IMG/VR virus record: IMGVR_UViG_3300008050_005857
Coordinates: 18,145-82,144 of that record
Direction: 5' to 3' (one strand)
Source of the DNA: a virus
Length of the DNA stretch: 64,000 nt
A model generated the notes under the pieces. That model ran no database searches and was not told where the DNA came from. It was given only the letters and a program-made list of their open reading frames with translations. The position numbers were made by a program, and so were the translations under genes. This document shows, in pieces, positions 52,790 through 60,052 of the stretch; within the stretch, counting starts at the first letter, position 1; each line of letters opens with the position of its first letter.

Positions 52790-52829
52790 TAGCGAGATAC
52801 CGCTACCGGTAGTCTTCCGTACCTCGCTA
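52790..52829 (-). other. Hairpin between the two minus-strand genes
   Basis: TAGCGAG (52790-52796) pairs with CTCGCTA (52823-52829) and encloses CTACCGGTAG (52803-52812), itself a palindrome. On the minus transcript the structure ends just before the ribosome site of the 33-residue ORF. It may control that ORF's translation or transcript stability. Confidence 0.5.
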
Positions 52830-52849
52830 AGTAAATTATTCACGTTACA

Positions 52850-52877
52850 AATTCGCGGGCCAAATGACCCGCGAATT
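52850..52877 (-). terminator. Terminator-like hairpin after the 73-residue gene
   Basis: AATTCGCGGG (52850-52859) and CCCGCGAATT (52868-52877) form a perfect 10-bp stem with an 8-base loop, nine bases past the stop of the minus-strand gene. There is no good T-run on either strand, so it may only partly terminate or protect the message. Confidence 0.55.
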
Positions 52878-52886
52878 CTGATTCCG

Positions 52887-53108
52887 TTACTTACGGAACA
52901 AACCTACTAACACAAGCATTGCTACTAAACCTGCGAATCCAGAGGATCCGAAAGTACCAATGATTTTAGTTAGATTTCCAATAACATTTACTCCGAAGAC
53001 GCCACTGCCAAAGAGGACTTCTGACATAGCACCGACTGCTACAAAGGACATGAGTAGATGAGCTAAATCATCCATCCATCCTTTGACCATTGTTATTGCT
53101 TCTTTCAT
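52887..53108 (-). CDS. 73-residue two-helix membrane protein
   Basis: One of only two genes seen on the minus strand. AGGAGAATAACCTT precedes the ATG. The product has a short amphipathic start, then hydrophobic segments near 18-34 (LLMSFVAVGAMSEVLF) and 54-71 (GFAGLVAMLVLVGLF) joined by a Gly-rich turn, and ends R-K. The shape could suit a holin, a small pore or a VirB2-like subunit. I cannot choose. It stands between a terminator-like hairpin upstream and another downstream. Confidence 0.75.
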   Translation of the reverse strand: MKEAITMVKGWMDDLAHLLMSFVAVGAMSEVLFGSGVFGVNVIGNLTKIIGTFGSSGFAGLVAMLVLVGLFRK

Positions 53109-53137
53109 AAGGTTATTCTCCTAGTTGTTCCTTAACG

Positions 53138-53169
53138 CAAAAAGGACCATGCGACAGTCGCATAGTCCT
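53138..53169 (-). terminator. Attenuator/terminator hairpin upstream of the minus-strand gene
   Basis: AGGACCATGCGA (53143-53154) pairs with TCGCATAGTCCT (53158-53169) with one mismatch and a three-base loop. On the minus strand it is followed by TTTTT, a proper intrinsic terminator, and then within 30 bases by the ribosome site of the 73-residue gene. No minus-strand gene lies upstream to be terminated, so a regulated attenuator or a short non-coding transcript is likely. Confidence 0.6.
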
Positions 53170-53238
53170 CTTATTACTACTAAATATTCGTATATAAGAG
53201 TTCAAAGTGATACTTATAATAAAAGGACTGGAGTCTTT

Positions 53239-53562
53239 ATGGACCAAGATGGCAAATATTATCGTACTGATAGATTGTTTTTATTAACTGGAGAACAGCT
53301 TAATGTAACAATTTGGGCAATAAAATTATTGATTGAAGACTTCCCACCAGGATCTGAAAGTAGAAGCGTTTTAAGTACTGTATTGGCAGCTCTAGAACGA
53401 AAAGAATCTTATGAAAAACTATTAGATAGAATGGGTGCATCATTGCAAGCCCCAACAGAAGATGAAGTTAAAAAGAATTCAGAAAATGATAGCGACATAA
53501 CTTGGAAAACATATCTAGCATCATTCGGATTAAAGCCCCCAGAAGTTGACGAGAGAAATTAA
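53239..53562 (+). CDS. 107-residue soluble protein, function unknown
   Basis: ATG 53239 follows CTGGAG and a divergent spacer with TATATAAG and TTATAATAAA, likely promoter elements. The product is helical and charged (LLTGEQLNVTIWAIKLLIED, then SVLSTVLAALERK). The longer upstream frame runs into the hairpin region and is rejected. It abuts the next gene (TAAATG). No family is recognised. Confidence 0.6.
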   Translation: MDQDGKYYRTDRLFLLTGEQLNVTIWAIKLLIEDFPPGSESRSVLSTVLAALERKESYEKLLDRMGASLQAPTEDEVKKNSENDSDITWKTYLASFGLKPPEVDERN

Positions 53563-54213
53563 ATGGATGTAGGAGTTGTTGCTGGACATCTAGCGTTCGG
53601 ATTAATAGCGTTTTCGTTTTTAGTAAAAGATATTTTATGGTTAAGACTTATGTCTGTACTTGCAAGTCTATTCTCTGTATTTTACAATTATGTTATACCG
53701 CCAGATCCTATGTGGATTCCGATAGGTTGGAATTTCGTATTCGTTGCAGTTAATTTATATCATATCGCAATAATATTCTATGAAAAACGCCCAGTCAAAA
53801 TGGACGATAAAGATACAGAGTTATACGAAACACTATTTAAAGACATGTCTCCTGTTGAATATTTAAAGATTAGTAAAGTTGCCCAATGGAACACATATAA
53901 ATCAGGGCATCATATCACAAAAGAAGGATCATTAGTACATAACCTAATATTGATTTACAACGGAACAGTTGACGTTGCAGTTAAAGGTAGAAAGGTTGCA
54001 GAATTACGAGATGGTCAATTTGTTGGTGAAATGTCTTTCCTTACAGAGAAACCCGCTACAGCAACTTGTGTAGTAAAACATCCATGCGAGTGTTTAGTAT
54101 GGAAACAAAAAGAATTTAAAGAGTTATTGAAACGGAATCCATCGCTTTATTTTACACTACAATCATTATTAAGTGCTCAAGTATCGAGCAATCTTGTCGG
54201 AAAAAACGAATAA
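53563..54213 (+). CDS. Membrane protein with cyclic-nucleotide-binding-like domain
   Basis: A 216-residue protein. Residues 1-75 hold about three membrane segments. Residues 95-205 form a cNMP-binding (CAP/Popeye-like) beta-barrel with YKSGHHITKEGS, LILIYNGTVDVAV and LRDGQFVGEMSFL, then P-A-T-A-T. The phosphate-binding Arg usual in CAP-type domains is missing, as in Popeye-type domains, so cyclic-nucleotide binding is uncertain. It may sense or disturb a host second messenger at the membrane. The neighbours encode other membrane proteins. Confidence 0.75.
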   Translation: MDVGVVAGHLAFGLIAFSFLVKDILWLRLMSVLASLFSVFYNYVIPPDPMWIPIGWNFVFVAVNLYHIAIIFYEKRPVKMDDKDTELYETLFKDMSPVEYLKISKVAQWNTYKSGHHITKEGSLVHNLILIYNGTVDVAVKGRKVAELRDGQFVGEMSFLTEKPATATCVVKHPCECLVWKQKEFKELLKRNPSLYFTLQSLLSAQVSSNLVGKNE

Positions 54214-54218
54214 TATAT

Positions 54219-54271
54219 CGTAAATGTCTTTGGGTTGTCGTTTTTTATGCTTAGGTTAGACCGTACAATAA
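54219..54271 (+). promoter_or_regulatory. Early promoter repeat, copy 1
   Basis: A 53-bp element of the form CGTAAATGTCTTTGGG ... TTGTCG ... TTAGGTTAGACCG, ending in TACAATAAA. It is identical to the copy at 62.3 kb up to the A-run, and close to those at 55.6, 60.0 and 61.7 kb. TACAAT is a good -10 box. TTGTCG lies 23 bases upstream of it, too far for ordinary sigma70, so an activator or phage factor may be needed. Confidence 0.8.
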
Positions 54272-54288
54272 ATAAGGAAAACTATCAA

Positions 54289-54510
54289 ATGGCAAAAAAA
54301 GCAAATCTAAAAGAAGTAAAAAACTTATTAGTCGAAAAAATAAACGACGATAAGAAGTATAAGAACATTACACTTGAAAATTACGAATATCTTCCAGAAA
54401 GTTATAAAGTTGAAATGTTGAGAGAAGTTCGATCTGACAATAAAGGAAACATGGATATTTGGAGAGCGGTAGCTAGGTTGATTCAAAGTTTAAACACTAA
54501 AAAATATTAA
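54289..54510 (+). CDS. 73-residue early-type protein
   Basis: ATG 54289 follows AATAAGGAAAAC, the leader shared with the copy at 61.7 kb. A longer frame starting inside the promoter repeat is rejected. The product is Lys/Glu-rich and helical (LKEVKNLLVEKINDDKKYKN). No family is recognised. It is the first gene of a short operon with the next four. Confidence 0.65.
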   Translation: MAKKANLKEVKNLLVEKINDDKKYKNITLENYEYLPESYKVEMLREVRSDNKGNMDIWRAVARLIQSLNTKKY

Positions 54511-54524
54511 AAAAGAGGTTACAT

Positions 54525-54758
54525 ATGTCATTACAAACAATAACAATTCCAAAAGATGCCCACCCGGCATTACCGAATTCTTTCTCAGTTGATTTCCATT
54601 GGGGAAAGAATGGTTTAAATATTTTATCTTTAACTGACGCACCATTTACAATGAATGAAGTACTTCATGAAAATCACACAACTGGCGCGAAATATTACTT
54701 CAAATATCTCATAGACGATTTTATTCAAGGCGTTTCAGAATTAGGAGAGATATCATAA
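54525..54758 (+). CDS. 77-residue protein, function unknown
   Basis: AGAGG precedes the ATG. The product is small and mixed (IPKDAHPALPNSFSVDFHWG, then YYFKYLIDDFIQGVSEL). No domain is recognised. Its stop overlaps the proposed ATC start of the HAD phosphatase gene (TAATC), and AGGAGAG near its end supplies that gene's ribosome site. Confidence 0.6.
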   Translation: MSLQTITIPKDAHPALPNSFSVDFHWGKNGLNILSLTDAPFTMNEVLHENHTTGAKYYFKYLIDDFIQGVSELGEIS

Positions 54759-55228
54759 TCAAATACGGAACAAACATTAAAAATACTATTATATTTGATC
54801 TTGATGGAACTCTTGCTGACATAGAAATTCGCCGCAAGCATTGCACGAAACCAAATGGTAAACTCGATTGGGATAAATTTTTTGATCCTAAACATATAAA
54901 ATTAGATAAACCGAATCTTCCTGTTATAGCAATGGCTAAAGCATTTTGGGACAAGGGCTATCGTTTAGTAATATTTTCAGGTCGGTCTGCATCAACTCAA
55001 TTTGAAACTGAAAGATGGTTGGATAGTCACGATATAAAATACGATATGTTGAAAATGCGTCCTACACACAAGAAATGGTTTCCAGATGATATATTAAAAA
55101 AAGAAATGCTTGATAGATTTGTTGATAAAAAAAGCGTGTTCTTAGTAGTCGATGATAGACAGAAAGTTGTTGACATGTGGAGAAAAGAAGGCTTAACGTG
55201 TTTTCAGGTCGCAGAAGGTAACTTTTAG
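54758..55228 (+). CDS. HAD-family phosphatase (Pnk 3'-phosphatase-like), non-canonical start
   Basis: A 156-residue HAD phosphatase. IIFDLDGTLADIEIRR is the catalytic motif near residue 11, IFSGRSAS is motif II, and VFLVVDDRQKVVDMW is motif III. The set resembles the 3'-phosphatase half of T4 polynucleotide kinase. The catalytic motif lies upstream of the first ATG in frame. No ATG, GTG or TTG precedes it before the ribosome site AGGAGAG (54743-54749), so translation probably starts at ATC 54758 (or ATA 54755). It could repair 3' ends of nucleic acid or act on nucleotides. Confidence 0.8.
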   Translation: MKYGTNIKNTIIFDLDGTLADIEIRRKHCTKPNGKLDWDKFFDPKHIKLDKPNLPVIAMAKAFWDKGYRLVIFSGRSASTQFETERWLDSHDIKYDMLKMRPTHKKWFPDDILKKEMLDRFVDKKSVFLVVDDRQKVVDMWRKEGLTCFQVAEGNF

Positions 55229-55416
55229 TGAGATTATTCAAATGGCTAATAAAGAAACGGTATAAACATAGCCCAGTTTGCAATTGTGGTTGGACTATGA
55301 AACCATTTGAAAGATATACTGATAGATATCAATGGAAATGTATTTGGAAAAAATGTGGTTGGGAAGCATTCGACAATGGTGATAGTAAATTGCATTGGTG
55401 GTGGAGGTATAAATGA
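55228..55416 (+). CDS. 62-residue zinc-ribbon protein
   Basis: Starts at GTG 55228, overlapping the HAD stop by one base. The N-terminus is basic (RLFKWLIKKRYKHS). C-N-C-G-W and later C-I-W-K-K-C-G-W form a probable zinc ribbon, and the C-terminus is Trp-rich. It overlaps the next gene by four bases. Probably a small nucleic-acid-binding protein. Confidence 0.6.
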   Translation: MRLFKWLIKKRYKHSPVCNCGWTMKPFERYTDRYQWKCIWKKCGWEAFDNGDSKLHWWWRYK

Positions 55417-55643
55417 TGACCGTAGTTGAAAGGTTGCTGCCAATTATCATAGACTTAAAGAGACACAGTCCTATGTTAGCAGAACAGAGACTACAGAATG
55501 TCTGTGGAGAAATTATATATGGGTTAAAATGTGCAAAACGAATCCACGCAGGAAATTACAAAAAAGAGGAGTATCCCAAATTGAATCAGTCAATAAAACG
55601 TTCCTTTGAATTAATAGGAAATTATTTTCATTTATTTTCGTAA
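55413..55643 (+). CDS. 76-residue helical protein
   Basis: Starts in an ATGA overlap with the zinc-ribbon gene. The product is a helical protein (VVERLLPIIIDLKRHSPML, then LNQSIKRSFELIGNY) with no recognised domain. Its stop lies inside the first bases of the next promoter repeat. Confidence 0.6.
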   Translation: MMTVVERLLPIIIDLKRHSPMLAEQRLQNVCGEIIYGLKCAKRIHAGNYKKEEYPKLNQSIKRSFELIGNYFHLFS

Positions 55644-55691
55644 AGGTCTTTGGCTTGTCGTTTTTTTATGTTAGGTTAGACCGTACAATAA
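55639..55691 (+). promoter_or_regulatory. Early promoter repeat, copy 2
   Basis: Same element as at 54.2 kb in the AAAGGTCTTTGGC version, which matches the copy at 61.7 kb. The spacer between TTGTCG and TACAAT is again 23 bases, although the T-run is one longer and the following block one shorter. It drives the VWA/HEXXH gene. Confidence 0.8.
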
Positions 55692-55716
55692 AACACGCAA
55701 ATAAAGGTTATACTAA

Positions 55717-57765
55717 ATGAAAAATTTTAACACAAACTCAAACTATTGGATCGGTAATCTAACTGGCTCATTAGATGATGCATGGTGGAGAGAAGACGAT
55801 GCAGATAAACCAAAAGGTAAAGATTTAGTCGCTCTCGCTGGCTATAAAAAAGCTATTTCAAATTTTGTTAATATCGTTACTACTCGAAGCGACATTCCAG
55901 TCGTATATAATTCAAAAGGTGGATCTTACACGAACGGAAAAAAAGTTGTTCTTTCTGGCAGAATGAACGATAAGAATTTTGATTCTTCAGTTGGACTTGC
56001 TCTTCACGAAGGCAGTCATATTGTTCATACTGATTTTGATCTTCTTAAAGATATTAGAAATATTGTAAGAGAAGAACTTAAGTTAAGAAATTACACTTGG
56101 GAAGAAAGACAAGAATTAGCTGAACATACTCGTAAAGTTAAAGATCTTCTTAATTACGTAGAAGATAGAAGAATTGATTATATCATTTTCAAATCTGCGC
56201 CAGGTTATAAGAATTATTACCACGCAATGTATAAAAAATATTTTGAATTTAAAGTTATCAATAAAGCCCTTAAAACTGGTCAATATACTGATGATACTTC
56301 TTACGATTCATACGAATTTCGCATTATTAATTTTCTTAATCAATTTACAGATTTAGATGCATTACCTGGCTTAAGAGAAATTTATAAGACAATTAATTTC
56401 AAAAATATTTCAAGATTAAATAACACCCGCGAAGCGCTTGATGTAGCACTTGAAATGTATAAAATCATTCTAGCGAATCTTAAACCTGCACCTAAAGTGC
56501 AGCAACCAGATGATCAGCAAACAGACGATGATCAACAAGAATCTGCTCAAGATGGTGATACCTCAGATAGCGAATCTTCAACTTCCAATAACGCTTCAAG
56601 TTCTGAAGATCCTAATTCTGATTCACCATCTGAGCAGCTCACCGAAGCTTCAGATGAAACAGCAGATGAAACAGCAGATGAAACATCCGCGAATAAACCA
56701 GTTGAATTGTCTGATAAAGAGAAAAAGTCTTTAGCAAAAGCAATCGAACAACAAAAAGCTTTTACTTCAGGCGCAGTTAAAAAATCAAATCTTACGAAAA
56801 AAGACAATCAAACTCTTAAAGCTGTAGAAGATTCTCAAGCTTATACTCAGTCAGTTGGTACGAAAAGCGGAAAAACGGATTGTATAGTTGTTCCAAGATT
56901 AACTAAATCGATGATACCTAAAAGCTGGGGAGACGGAGCATATAACTTTTTAAGATTCAGATCAGACGACTATCTCGATAGAGCTATTCAAGAAGGAATC
57001 GTATTAGGTAAAAGACTTGGTAAAAAGCTTCAAGTTAGAAATGAATCACGTGAAACCAAATGGACTCGTCAAGACTCAGGTCGTATCGATAAAAGATTAA
57101 TTGCAGAGCTTGGATTTGATAACAGAAATGTTTTTTCTCAAGTATCAATCGACAAATATAACGATGCATTCATTCACATTTCAGTTGACGCATCAGGTTC
57201 AATGTCAGGAGACAATTGGAATAACGCGATGAAATCAGCTGCAGCAATTGCACAAGCTTCTAGCATGTGTGGTAACATCCACGTTCAAGTTTCTATCAGA
57301 ACAACGCAATCTACCGGTAAAGATCATATGCCAATTATCGCTATAATTTACGATTCAAACGTTAATAAGATTATCCACATAAAACAAATTTGGAAATTCT
57401 TAACAGCCGGCGGTACTACTCCAGAAGGACTTTGCTTCGAAGCAATTGAAAAACAGATCTTAAAAGACGCTAACGGAAGAGATTCTTATTTCTTAAATCT
57501 TTCAGACGGTCAACCTTACTTTTCAACTAAGAGTTTTTGGTACTCTGGAGATTCTGCATATTCTCATACAAGATCTAAAGTTGATAATTTTAAGAAAGCT
57601 GGTATTAAAGTACTATCATTTTTTATTACAAGCGGTTACTACCAACCTAGAGATGGTGTTCTATCGGCGTTTAAAACGATGTACGGAAAAGACGCCGTAA
57701 CTATCGATCCAACGTCTTTAGTAAGTTTAGCTAAAGTTTTAAATGCTAAATTTTTAGAAGCTTAA
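55717..57765 (+). CDS. VWA-domain protein with HEXXH motif (CobT-like)
   Basis: A 682-residue protein. Residues 93-105 contain HEGSH, a zinc-type HEXXH motif, followed by LLNYVEDRRIDYIIF, as in the putative metallopeptidase half of VWA-like proteins. An acidic Ser/Asp/Glu linker with a short D-E-T-A repeat lies near 260-340. The C-terminal VWA domain has the MIDAS motif DASGSMSGD near 491 and a T-T-P-E-G-L loop. With the AAA+ gene at 60.1 kb it forms a CobS/CobT- or MoxR/VWA-like pair, expected to be an ATP-driven metal-chelating or remodelling complex. Actual cobalamin synthesis is unlikely. Confidence 0.8.
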   Translation: MKNFNTNSNYWIGNLTGSLDDAWWREDDADKPKGKDLVALAGYKKAISNFVNIVTTRSDIPVVYNSKGGSYTNGKKVVLSGRMNDKNFDSSVGLALHEGSHIVHTDFDLLKDIRNIVREELKLRNYTWEERQELAEHTRKVKDLLNYVEDRRIDYIIFKSAPGYKNYYHAMYKKYFEFKVINKALKTGQYTDDTSYDSYEFRIINFLNQFTDLDALPGLREIYKTINFKNISRLNNTREALDVALEMYKIILANLKPAPKVQQPDDQQTDDDQQESAQDGDTSDSESSTSNNASSSEDPNSDSPSEQLTEASDETADETADETSANKPVELSDKEKKSLAKAIEQQKAFTSGAVKKSNLTKKDNQTLKAVEDSQAYTQSVGTKSGKTDCIVVPRLTKSMIPKSWGDGAYNFLRFRSDDYLDRAIQEGIVLGKRLGKKLQVRNESRETKWTRQDSGRIDKRLIAELGFDNRNVFSQVSIDKYNDAFIHISVDASGSMSGDNWNNAMKSAAAIAQASSMCGNIHVQVSIRTTQSTGKDHMPIIAIIYDSNVNKIIHIKQIWKFLTAGGTTPEGLCFEAIEKQILKDANGRDSYFLNLSDGQPYFSTKSFWYSGDSAYSHTRSKVDNFKKAGIKVLSFFITSGYYQPRDGVLSAFKTMYGKDAVTIDPTSLVSLAKVLNAKFLEA

Positions 57766-57851
57766 TATTTATCTATGAAAAAACAAAATGTATTATTACA
57801 AAAGGTTCAAATGCTATAAATTAATTAATAAATAAACATAGGTACTGAAGC

Positions 57852-58133
57852 ATGAACGCCAAAGACAAGCAAGATTTAGAACTAGTACATTATAGATTAG
57901 ATGAGTTAGATAAGAAATTTGACACAATGAAGCATGACATGTCTATGGCGAATGGAAAAACGGATGCATCACTAAGGTTTATCAAAGAAAATTTATTCAA
58001 TCCAAATGAAGGGTTATGGGCCGAGACAAAACAAAATTCATTATTTAGAGTTAACTCACAAAAATGGAGAGGAATTGTCGGAGCTGGATTTGTTGCTCTA
58101 ATAGTCGATAAAATTTGGAGTATGTTTACATAA
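57852..58133 (+). CDS. Coiled-coil protein with C-terminal membrane anchor
   Basis: A 93-residue protein. Residues 5-45 form a charged helix (LELVHYRLDELDKKFDTM). The C-terminus has one hydrophobic segment (GIVGAGFVALIVDKIW). The layout resembles small XhlA-like or spanin/holin-accessory proteins, but function is not shown. An 86-base AT-rich gap precedes it with no clear ribosome site. Confidence 0.6.
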   Translation: MNAKDKQDLELVHYRLDELDKKFDTMKHDMSMANGKTDASLRFIKENLFNPNEGLWAETKQNSLFRVNSQKWRGIVGAGFVALIVDKIWSMFT

Positions 58134-58142
58134 GGAGTTACA

Positions 58143-58382
58143 ATGGCTATAAAAATAGTTGCAAATAGAGTCCCACCTGGAGATAGATGGGTACTCACCA
58201 ATGAAGTTACATCGGACCAATCAGTTATATCATCACTCACTGAAACTTTAAACACGATTTATCAACAGACAGAGGATCGTATCTTTACAGTTGATGCAGT
58301 TAAAGGTGAGATTCAAGTAGATACTGAAATACAAGAAGGACCACGCAAATGGGACCTATACGGAGAATACGGCGATGAGTAA
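58143..58382 (+). CDS. 79-residue protein, function unknown
   Basis: AAGGAG precedes the ATG. The product has VANRVPPGDRWVLTNEVTSD and an acidic C-terminus. No domain is recognised. It overlaps the next gene by eight bases, and the run 57.85-59.15 kb looks like one operon of very small genes. Confidence 0.6.
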   Translation: MAIKIVANRVPPGDRWVLTNEVTSDQSVISSLTETLNTIYQQTEDRIFTVDAVKGEIQVDTEIQEGPRKWDLYGEYGDE

Positions 58383-58650
58383 AATAATGAACGCTAGCGA
58401 ATTAATTGAACACAATAGACATTTGTCTGCAGAGATAGATTATTGGGTTGCTCAACGATCTGAAGCATTAGCGATATTAGACTCGCTGTTTAATCGAACT
58501 AGTGTTATTGGAGAAACTGGTGCAATACAAGATGAAATTCATAAATGGACGTCAACCTTAAGTACTGCAGTACAAAATCTCGAAAATCTTAAAACGTATT
58601 TCGATCGAGGCGGAGAAGTAAAGCCAGTTAAATCACTATTACAAGGATAA
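58375..58650 (+). CDS. 91-residue helical protein
   Basis: Starts inside the previous gene. The product is a two-helix, probably coiled-coil protein (ASELIEHNRHLSAEIDYWV, then STAVQNLENLKTYF). No family is recognised. The next gene starts four bases after its stop. Confidence 0.6.
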   Translation: MSKIMNASELIEHNRHLSAEIDYWVAQRSEALAILDSLFNRTSVIGETGAIQDEIHKWTSTLSTAVQNLENLKTYFDRGGEVKPVKSLLQG

Positions 58651-58653
58651 GTT

Positions 58654-58887
58654 ATGAATCAACAACAATCACAAGTACAAATAGACCCATCACAAGGGGA
58701 GCTCGTAAAATGTGAGTCTCTCAATTGTAAAGGAGCCGGCAAAGGTCATTGGGATCAAAAGTTAACAGTCAAGCGGTTATCCGCTATTACCAGTCCGACA
58801 GGAAAAGAGATGTACATTCAAGTACCTATCATGACGTGCACGGATTGCGGCGACGAGTTTCCAGCACCGTCAAGTTTGGACGCGTAA
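58654..58887 (+). CDS. 77-residue zinc-ribbon protein
   Basis: A Gln-rich start is followed by C-E-S-L-N-C and, about 40 residues later, C-T-D-C-G-D. This would form a zinc ribbon with four Cys. It ends in TAATG with the following short ORF. Composition rises in GC towards its end, which marks the start of the GC-richer segment. Confidence 0.6.
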   Translation: MNQQQSQVQIDPSQGELVKCESLNCKGAGKGHWDQKLTVKRLSAITSPTGKEMYIQVPIMTCTDCGDEFPAPSSLDA

Positions 58888-58985
58888 TGAACGGCGCGCC
58901 ACCGACAACTAACGTTCGACCGACCACCGGCAGGACCTCCACTAAAAAACTGGGTACCCACACTCACCCGTCATGCAATACTTAA
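58887..58985 (+). CDS. 32-residue Pro/Thr-rich ORF
   Basis: ATG 58887 lies in a TAATG overlap with the zinc-ribbon gene. The product is rich in Pro, Thr, Arg and Gly (NGAPPTTNVRPTTGRTS) and would be unstructured. Coupling and lack of another gene support it, but the length is short and the local sequence is unusually GC-rich. Confidence 0.4.
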   Translation: MNGAPPTTNVRPTTGRTSTKKLGTHTHPSCNT

Positions 58986-59155
58986 TAGCTTTCGCTAAGC
59001 TCATTGGCCAGGCACTTGCATTCTGGGTTATCATGTGGCTCTTAATCCATTTAGTAATAGCTTCACTCTATATTTGGGGTGCCATTCTATTATTAGTTTC
59101 CATAGTAGTACTAATAGAAGACACAAGGAAGCTCGGAAATACACACAGCAATTAA
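58973..59155 (+). CDS. 60-residue two-helix membrane protein
   Basis: A strongly hydrophobic protein with two membrane segments (LIGQALAFWVIMWLLIHLVI and LYIWGAILLLVSIVVL) and a short polar end. It overlaps the Pro/Thr-rich ORF by 13 bases. No family is recognised. Holin-like behaviour is possible. Confidence 0.6.
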   Translation: MQYLIAFAKLIGQALAFWVIMWLLIHLVIASLYIWGAILLLVSIVVLIEDTRKLGNTHSN

Positions 59156-59475
59156 TTCGGTCCATCCCCGATACCTATCGCTTGGATGGCTCAGTTGAGT
59201 GCGGTAGGTAAATAACTTCGTGTGCCCCTTGGTGCCCGTGTGACTCCGTATAATATAGCCCCTAAGTTGATCCCGATTCGAAGCACCCCAATCTACCATA
59301 TCTGTAAATTAACATACATTAGTGACTGTGATATAGGGCTATTGGATTCGTTAATGCCCCCTTCATGTGCTATACCGGCAAGATCCCCAGTGATATAGAT
59401 TCCTGTCCCTACCGGTATTGTGATGCTAACTTATTAAGGTTGTGTGATACTTATAGCTAAACAAGGAGTAGAATA
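59156..59475. other. GC-richer gap with short direct repeats
   Basis: About 320 bases without a convincing gene. It contains GTGATATAG twice (59328-59336, 59390-59398) and TACCGG twice (59373-59378, 59410-59415) in the same order, spaced like operator sites, upstream of the HTH gene. Composition differs from the AT-rich genome. A regulatory region is the likely role. Confidence 0.4.
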
Positions 59476-59541
59476 GTGATCGTAAGTAACTCATGCAAAT
59501 ACCGTGCCAGCGGCAGTCCGGCCAGATTCGGGGTGTCATAA
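59476..59541 (+). CDS. 21-residue leader peptide coupled to the HTH gene
   Basis: AAGGAG (59463-59468) is well placed for GTG 59476. The frame runs 21 codons (I-V-S-N-S-C-K-Y-R ...) and its TAA overlaps the HTH gene's ATG (TAATG). The HTH gene has no ribosome site of its own, so this short ORF may control it by translational coupling. Confidence 0.45.
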   Translation: MIVSNSCKYRASGSPARFGVS

Positions 59542-59906
59542 TGTCACAAGGTTTGCCGCGTTATATGACAAAACATGAAGTCGCCAAAGCACTTCACGTG
59601 GTCGTTCGTACCATAGATCGGTGGCGTAGGCAGGGAATACTGCCGTATGTTAAGATGGGAGCTCAATCTAATGCTCAAGTACTATTTGAAGAAAAGGATA
59701 TCCAGGATTTTATGGATAGAAGGAAGCATAATACGTTCTTGAGAGGGCATGGCGATGGCTGGCAATATAATAGTGGATTTCTACCCGGTCAAGATAAGGT
59801 TGTAGTAACAGGATCGAAGGCTGAAAGAGAGGTAGTTGATAATACCGAAGAGTTTGAGCATACAGATGACAGAGACTACTCGGACGCTCCTCCATTGATA
59901 TACTAG
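59541..59906 (+). CDS. HTH_17/MerR-like DNA-binding protein
   Basis: A 121-residue regulator or excisionase-like protein. YMTKHEVAKALHVVVRTIDR, then WRRQGILPYVKMG, is a winged-helix HTH of the MerR/Xis type, with a C-terminal acidic tail (TEEFEHTDDRDYSD). ATG 59541 is chosen because it couples to the leader peptide; the upstream in-frame extension lacks a ribosome site. It may regulate the nearby genes through the repeats in the gap before it. Confidence 0.8.
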   Translation: MSQGLPRYMTKHEVAKALHVVVRTIDRWRRQGILPYVKMGAQSNAQVLFEEKDIQDFMDRRKHNTFLRGHGDGWQYNSGFLPGQDKVVVTGSKAEREVVDNTEEFEHTDDRDYSDAPPLIY

Positions 59907-59977
59907 GCGGCTGCCAGCTGGTACCTCCGGCACTGAGGGAGCAATCCTAATTTAGTCCCATTATTACAGAATAGTTG

Positions 59978-60030
59978 CGTAAATGTCTTTGGGTTGTCGT
60001 TATTATGTGTTAGGTTAGACCGTACAATAA
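59978..60030 (+). promoter_or_regulatory. Early promoter repeat, copy 3
   Basis: The same element, with TTATT in place of the T-run and ATGTG before TTAGGTTAGACCG. Spacing from TTGTCG to TACAAT is still 23 bases. It drives the AAA+ gene, partner of the VWA gene behind copy 2. Confidence 0.8.
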
Positions 60031-60052
60031 AACAAATAGATAAAGGTTACAC

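Noticed and set aside
59111-59299. Minus-strand 62-codon frame in the gap before the HTH gene
   Set aside because: No ribosome site and no protein-like pattern. It overlaps a better + strand membrane gene.
59493-59540. GTGCCAGC-like stretch resembling a 16S rRNA core sequence
   Set aside because: Only about eight bases match and the flanks do not. It lies in the leader-peptide frame.
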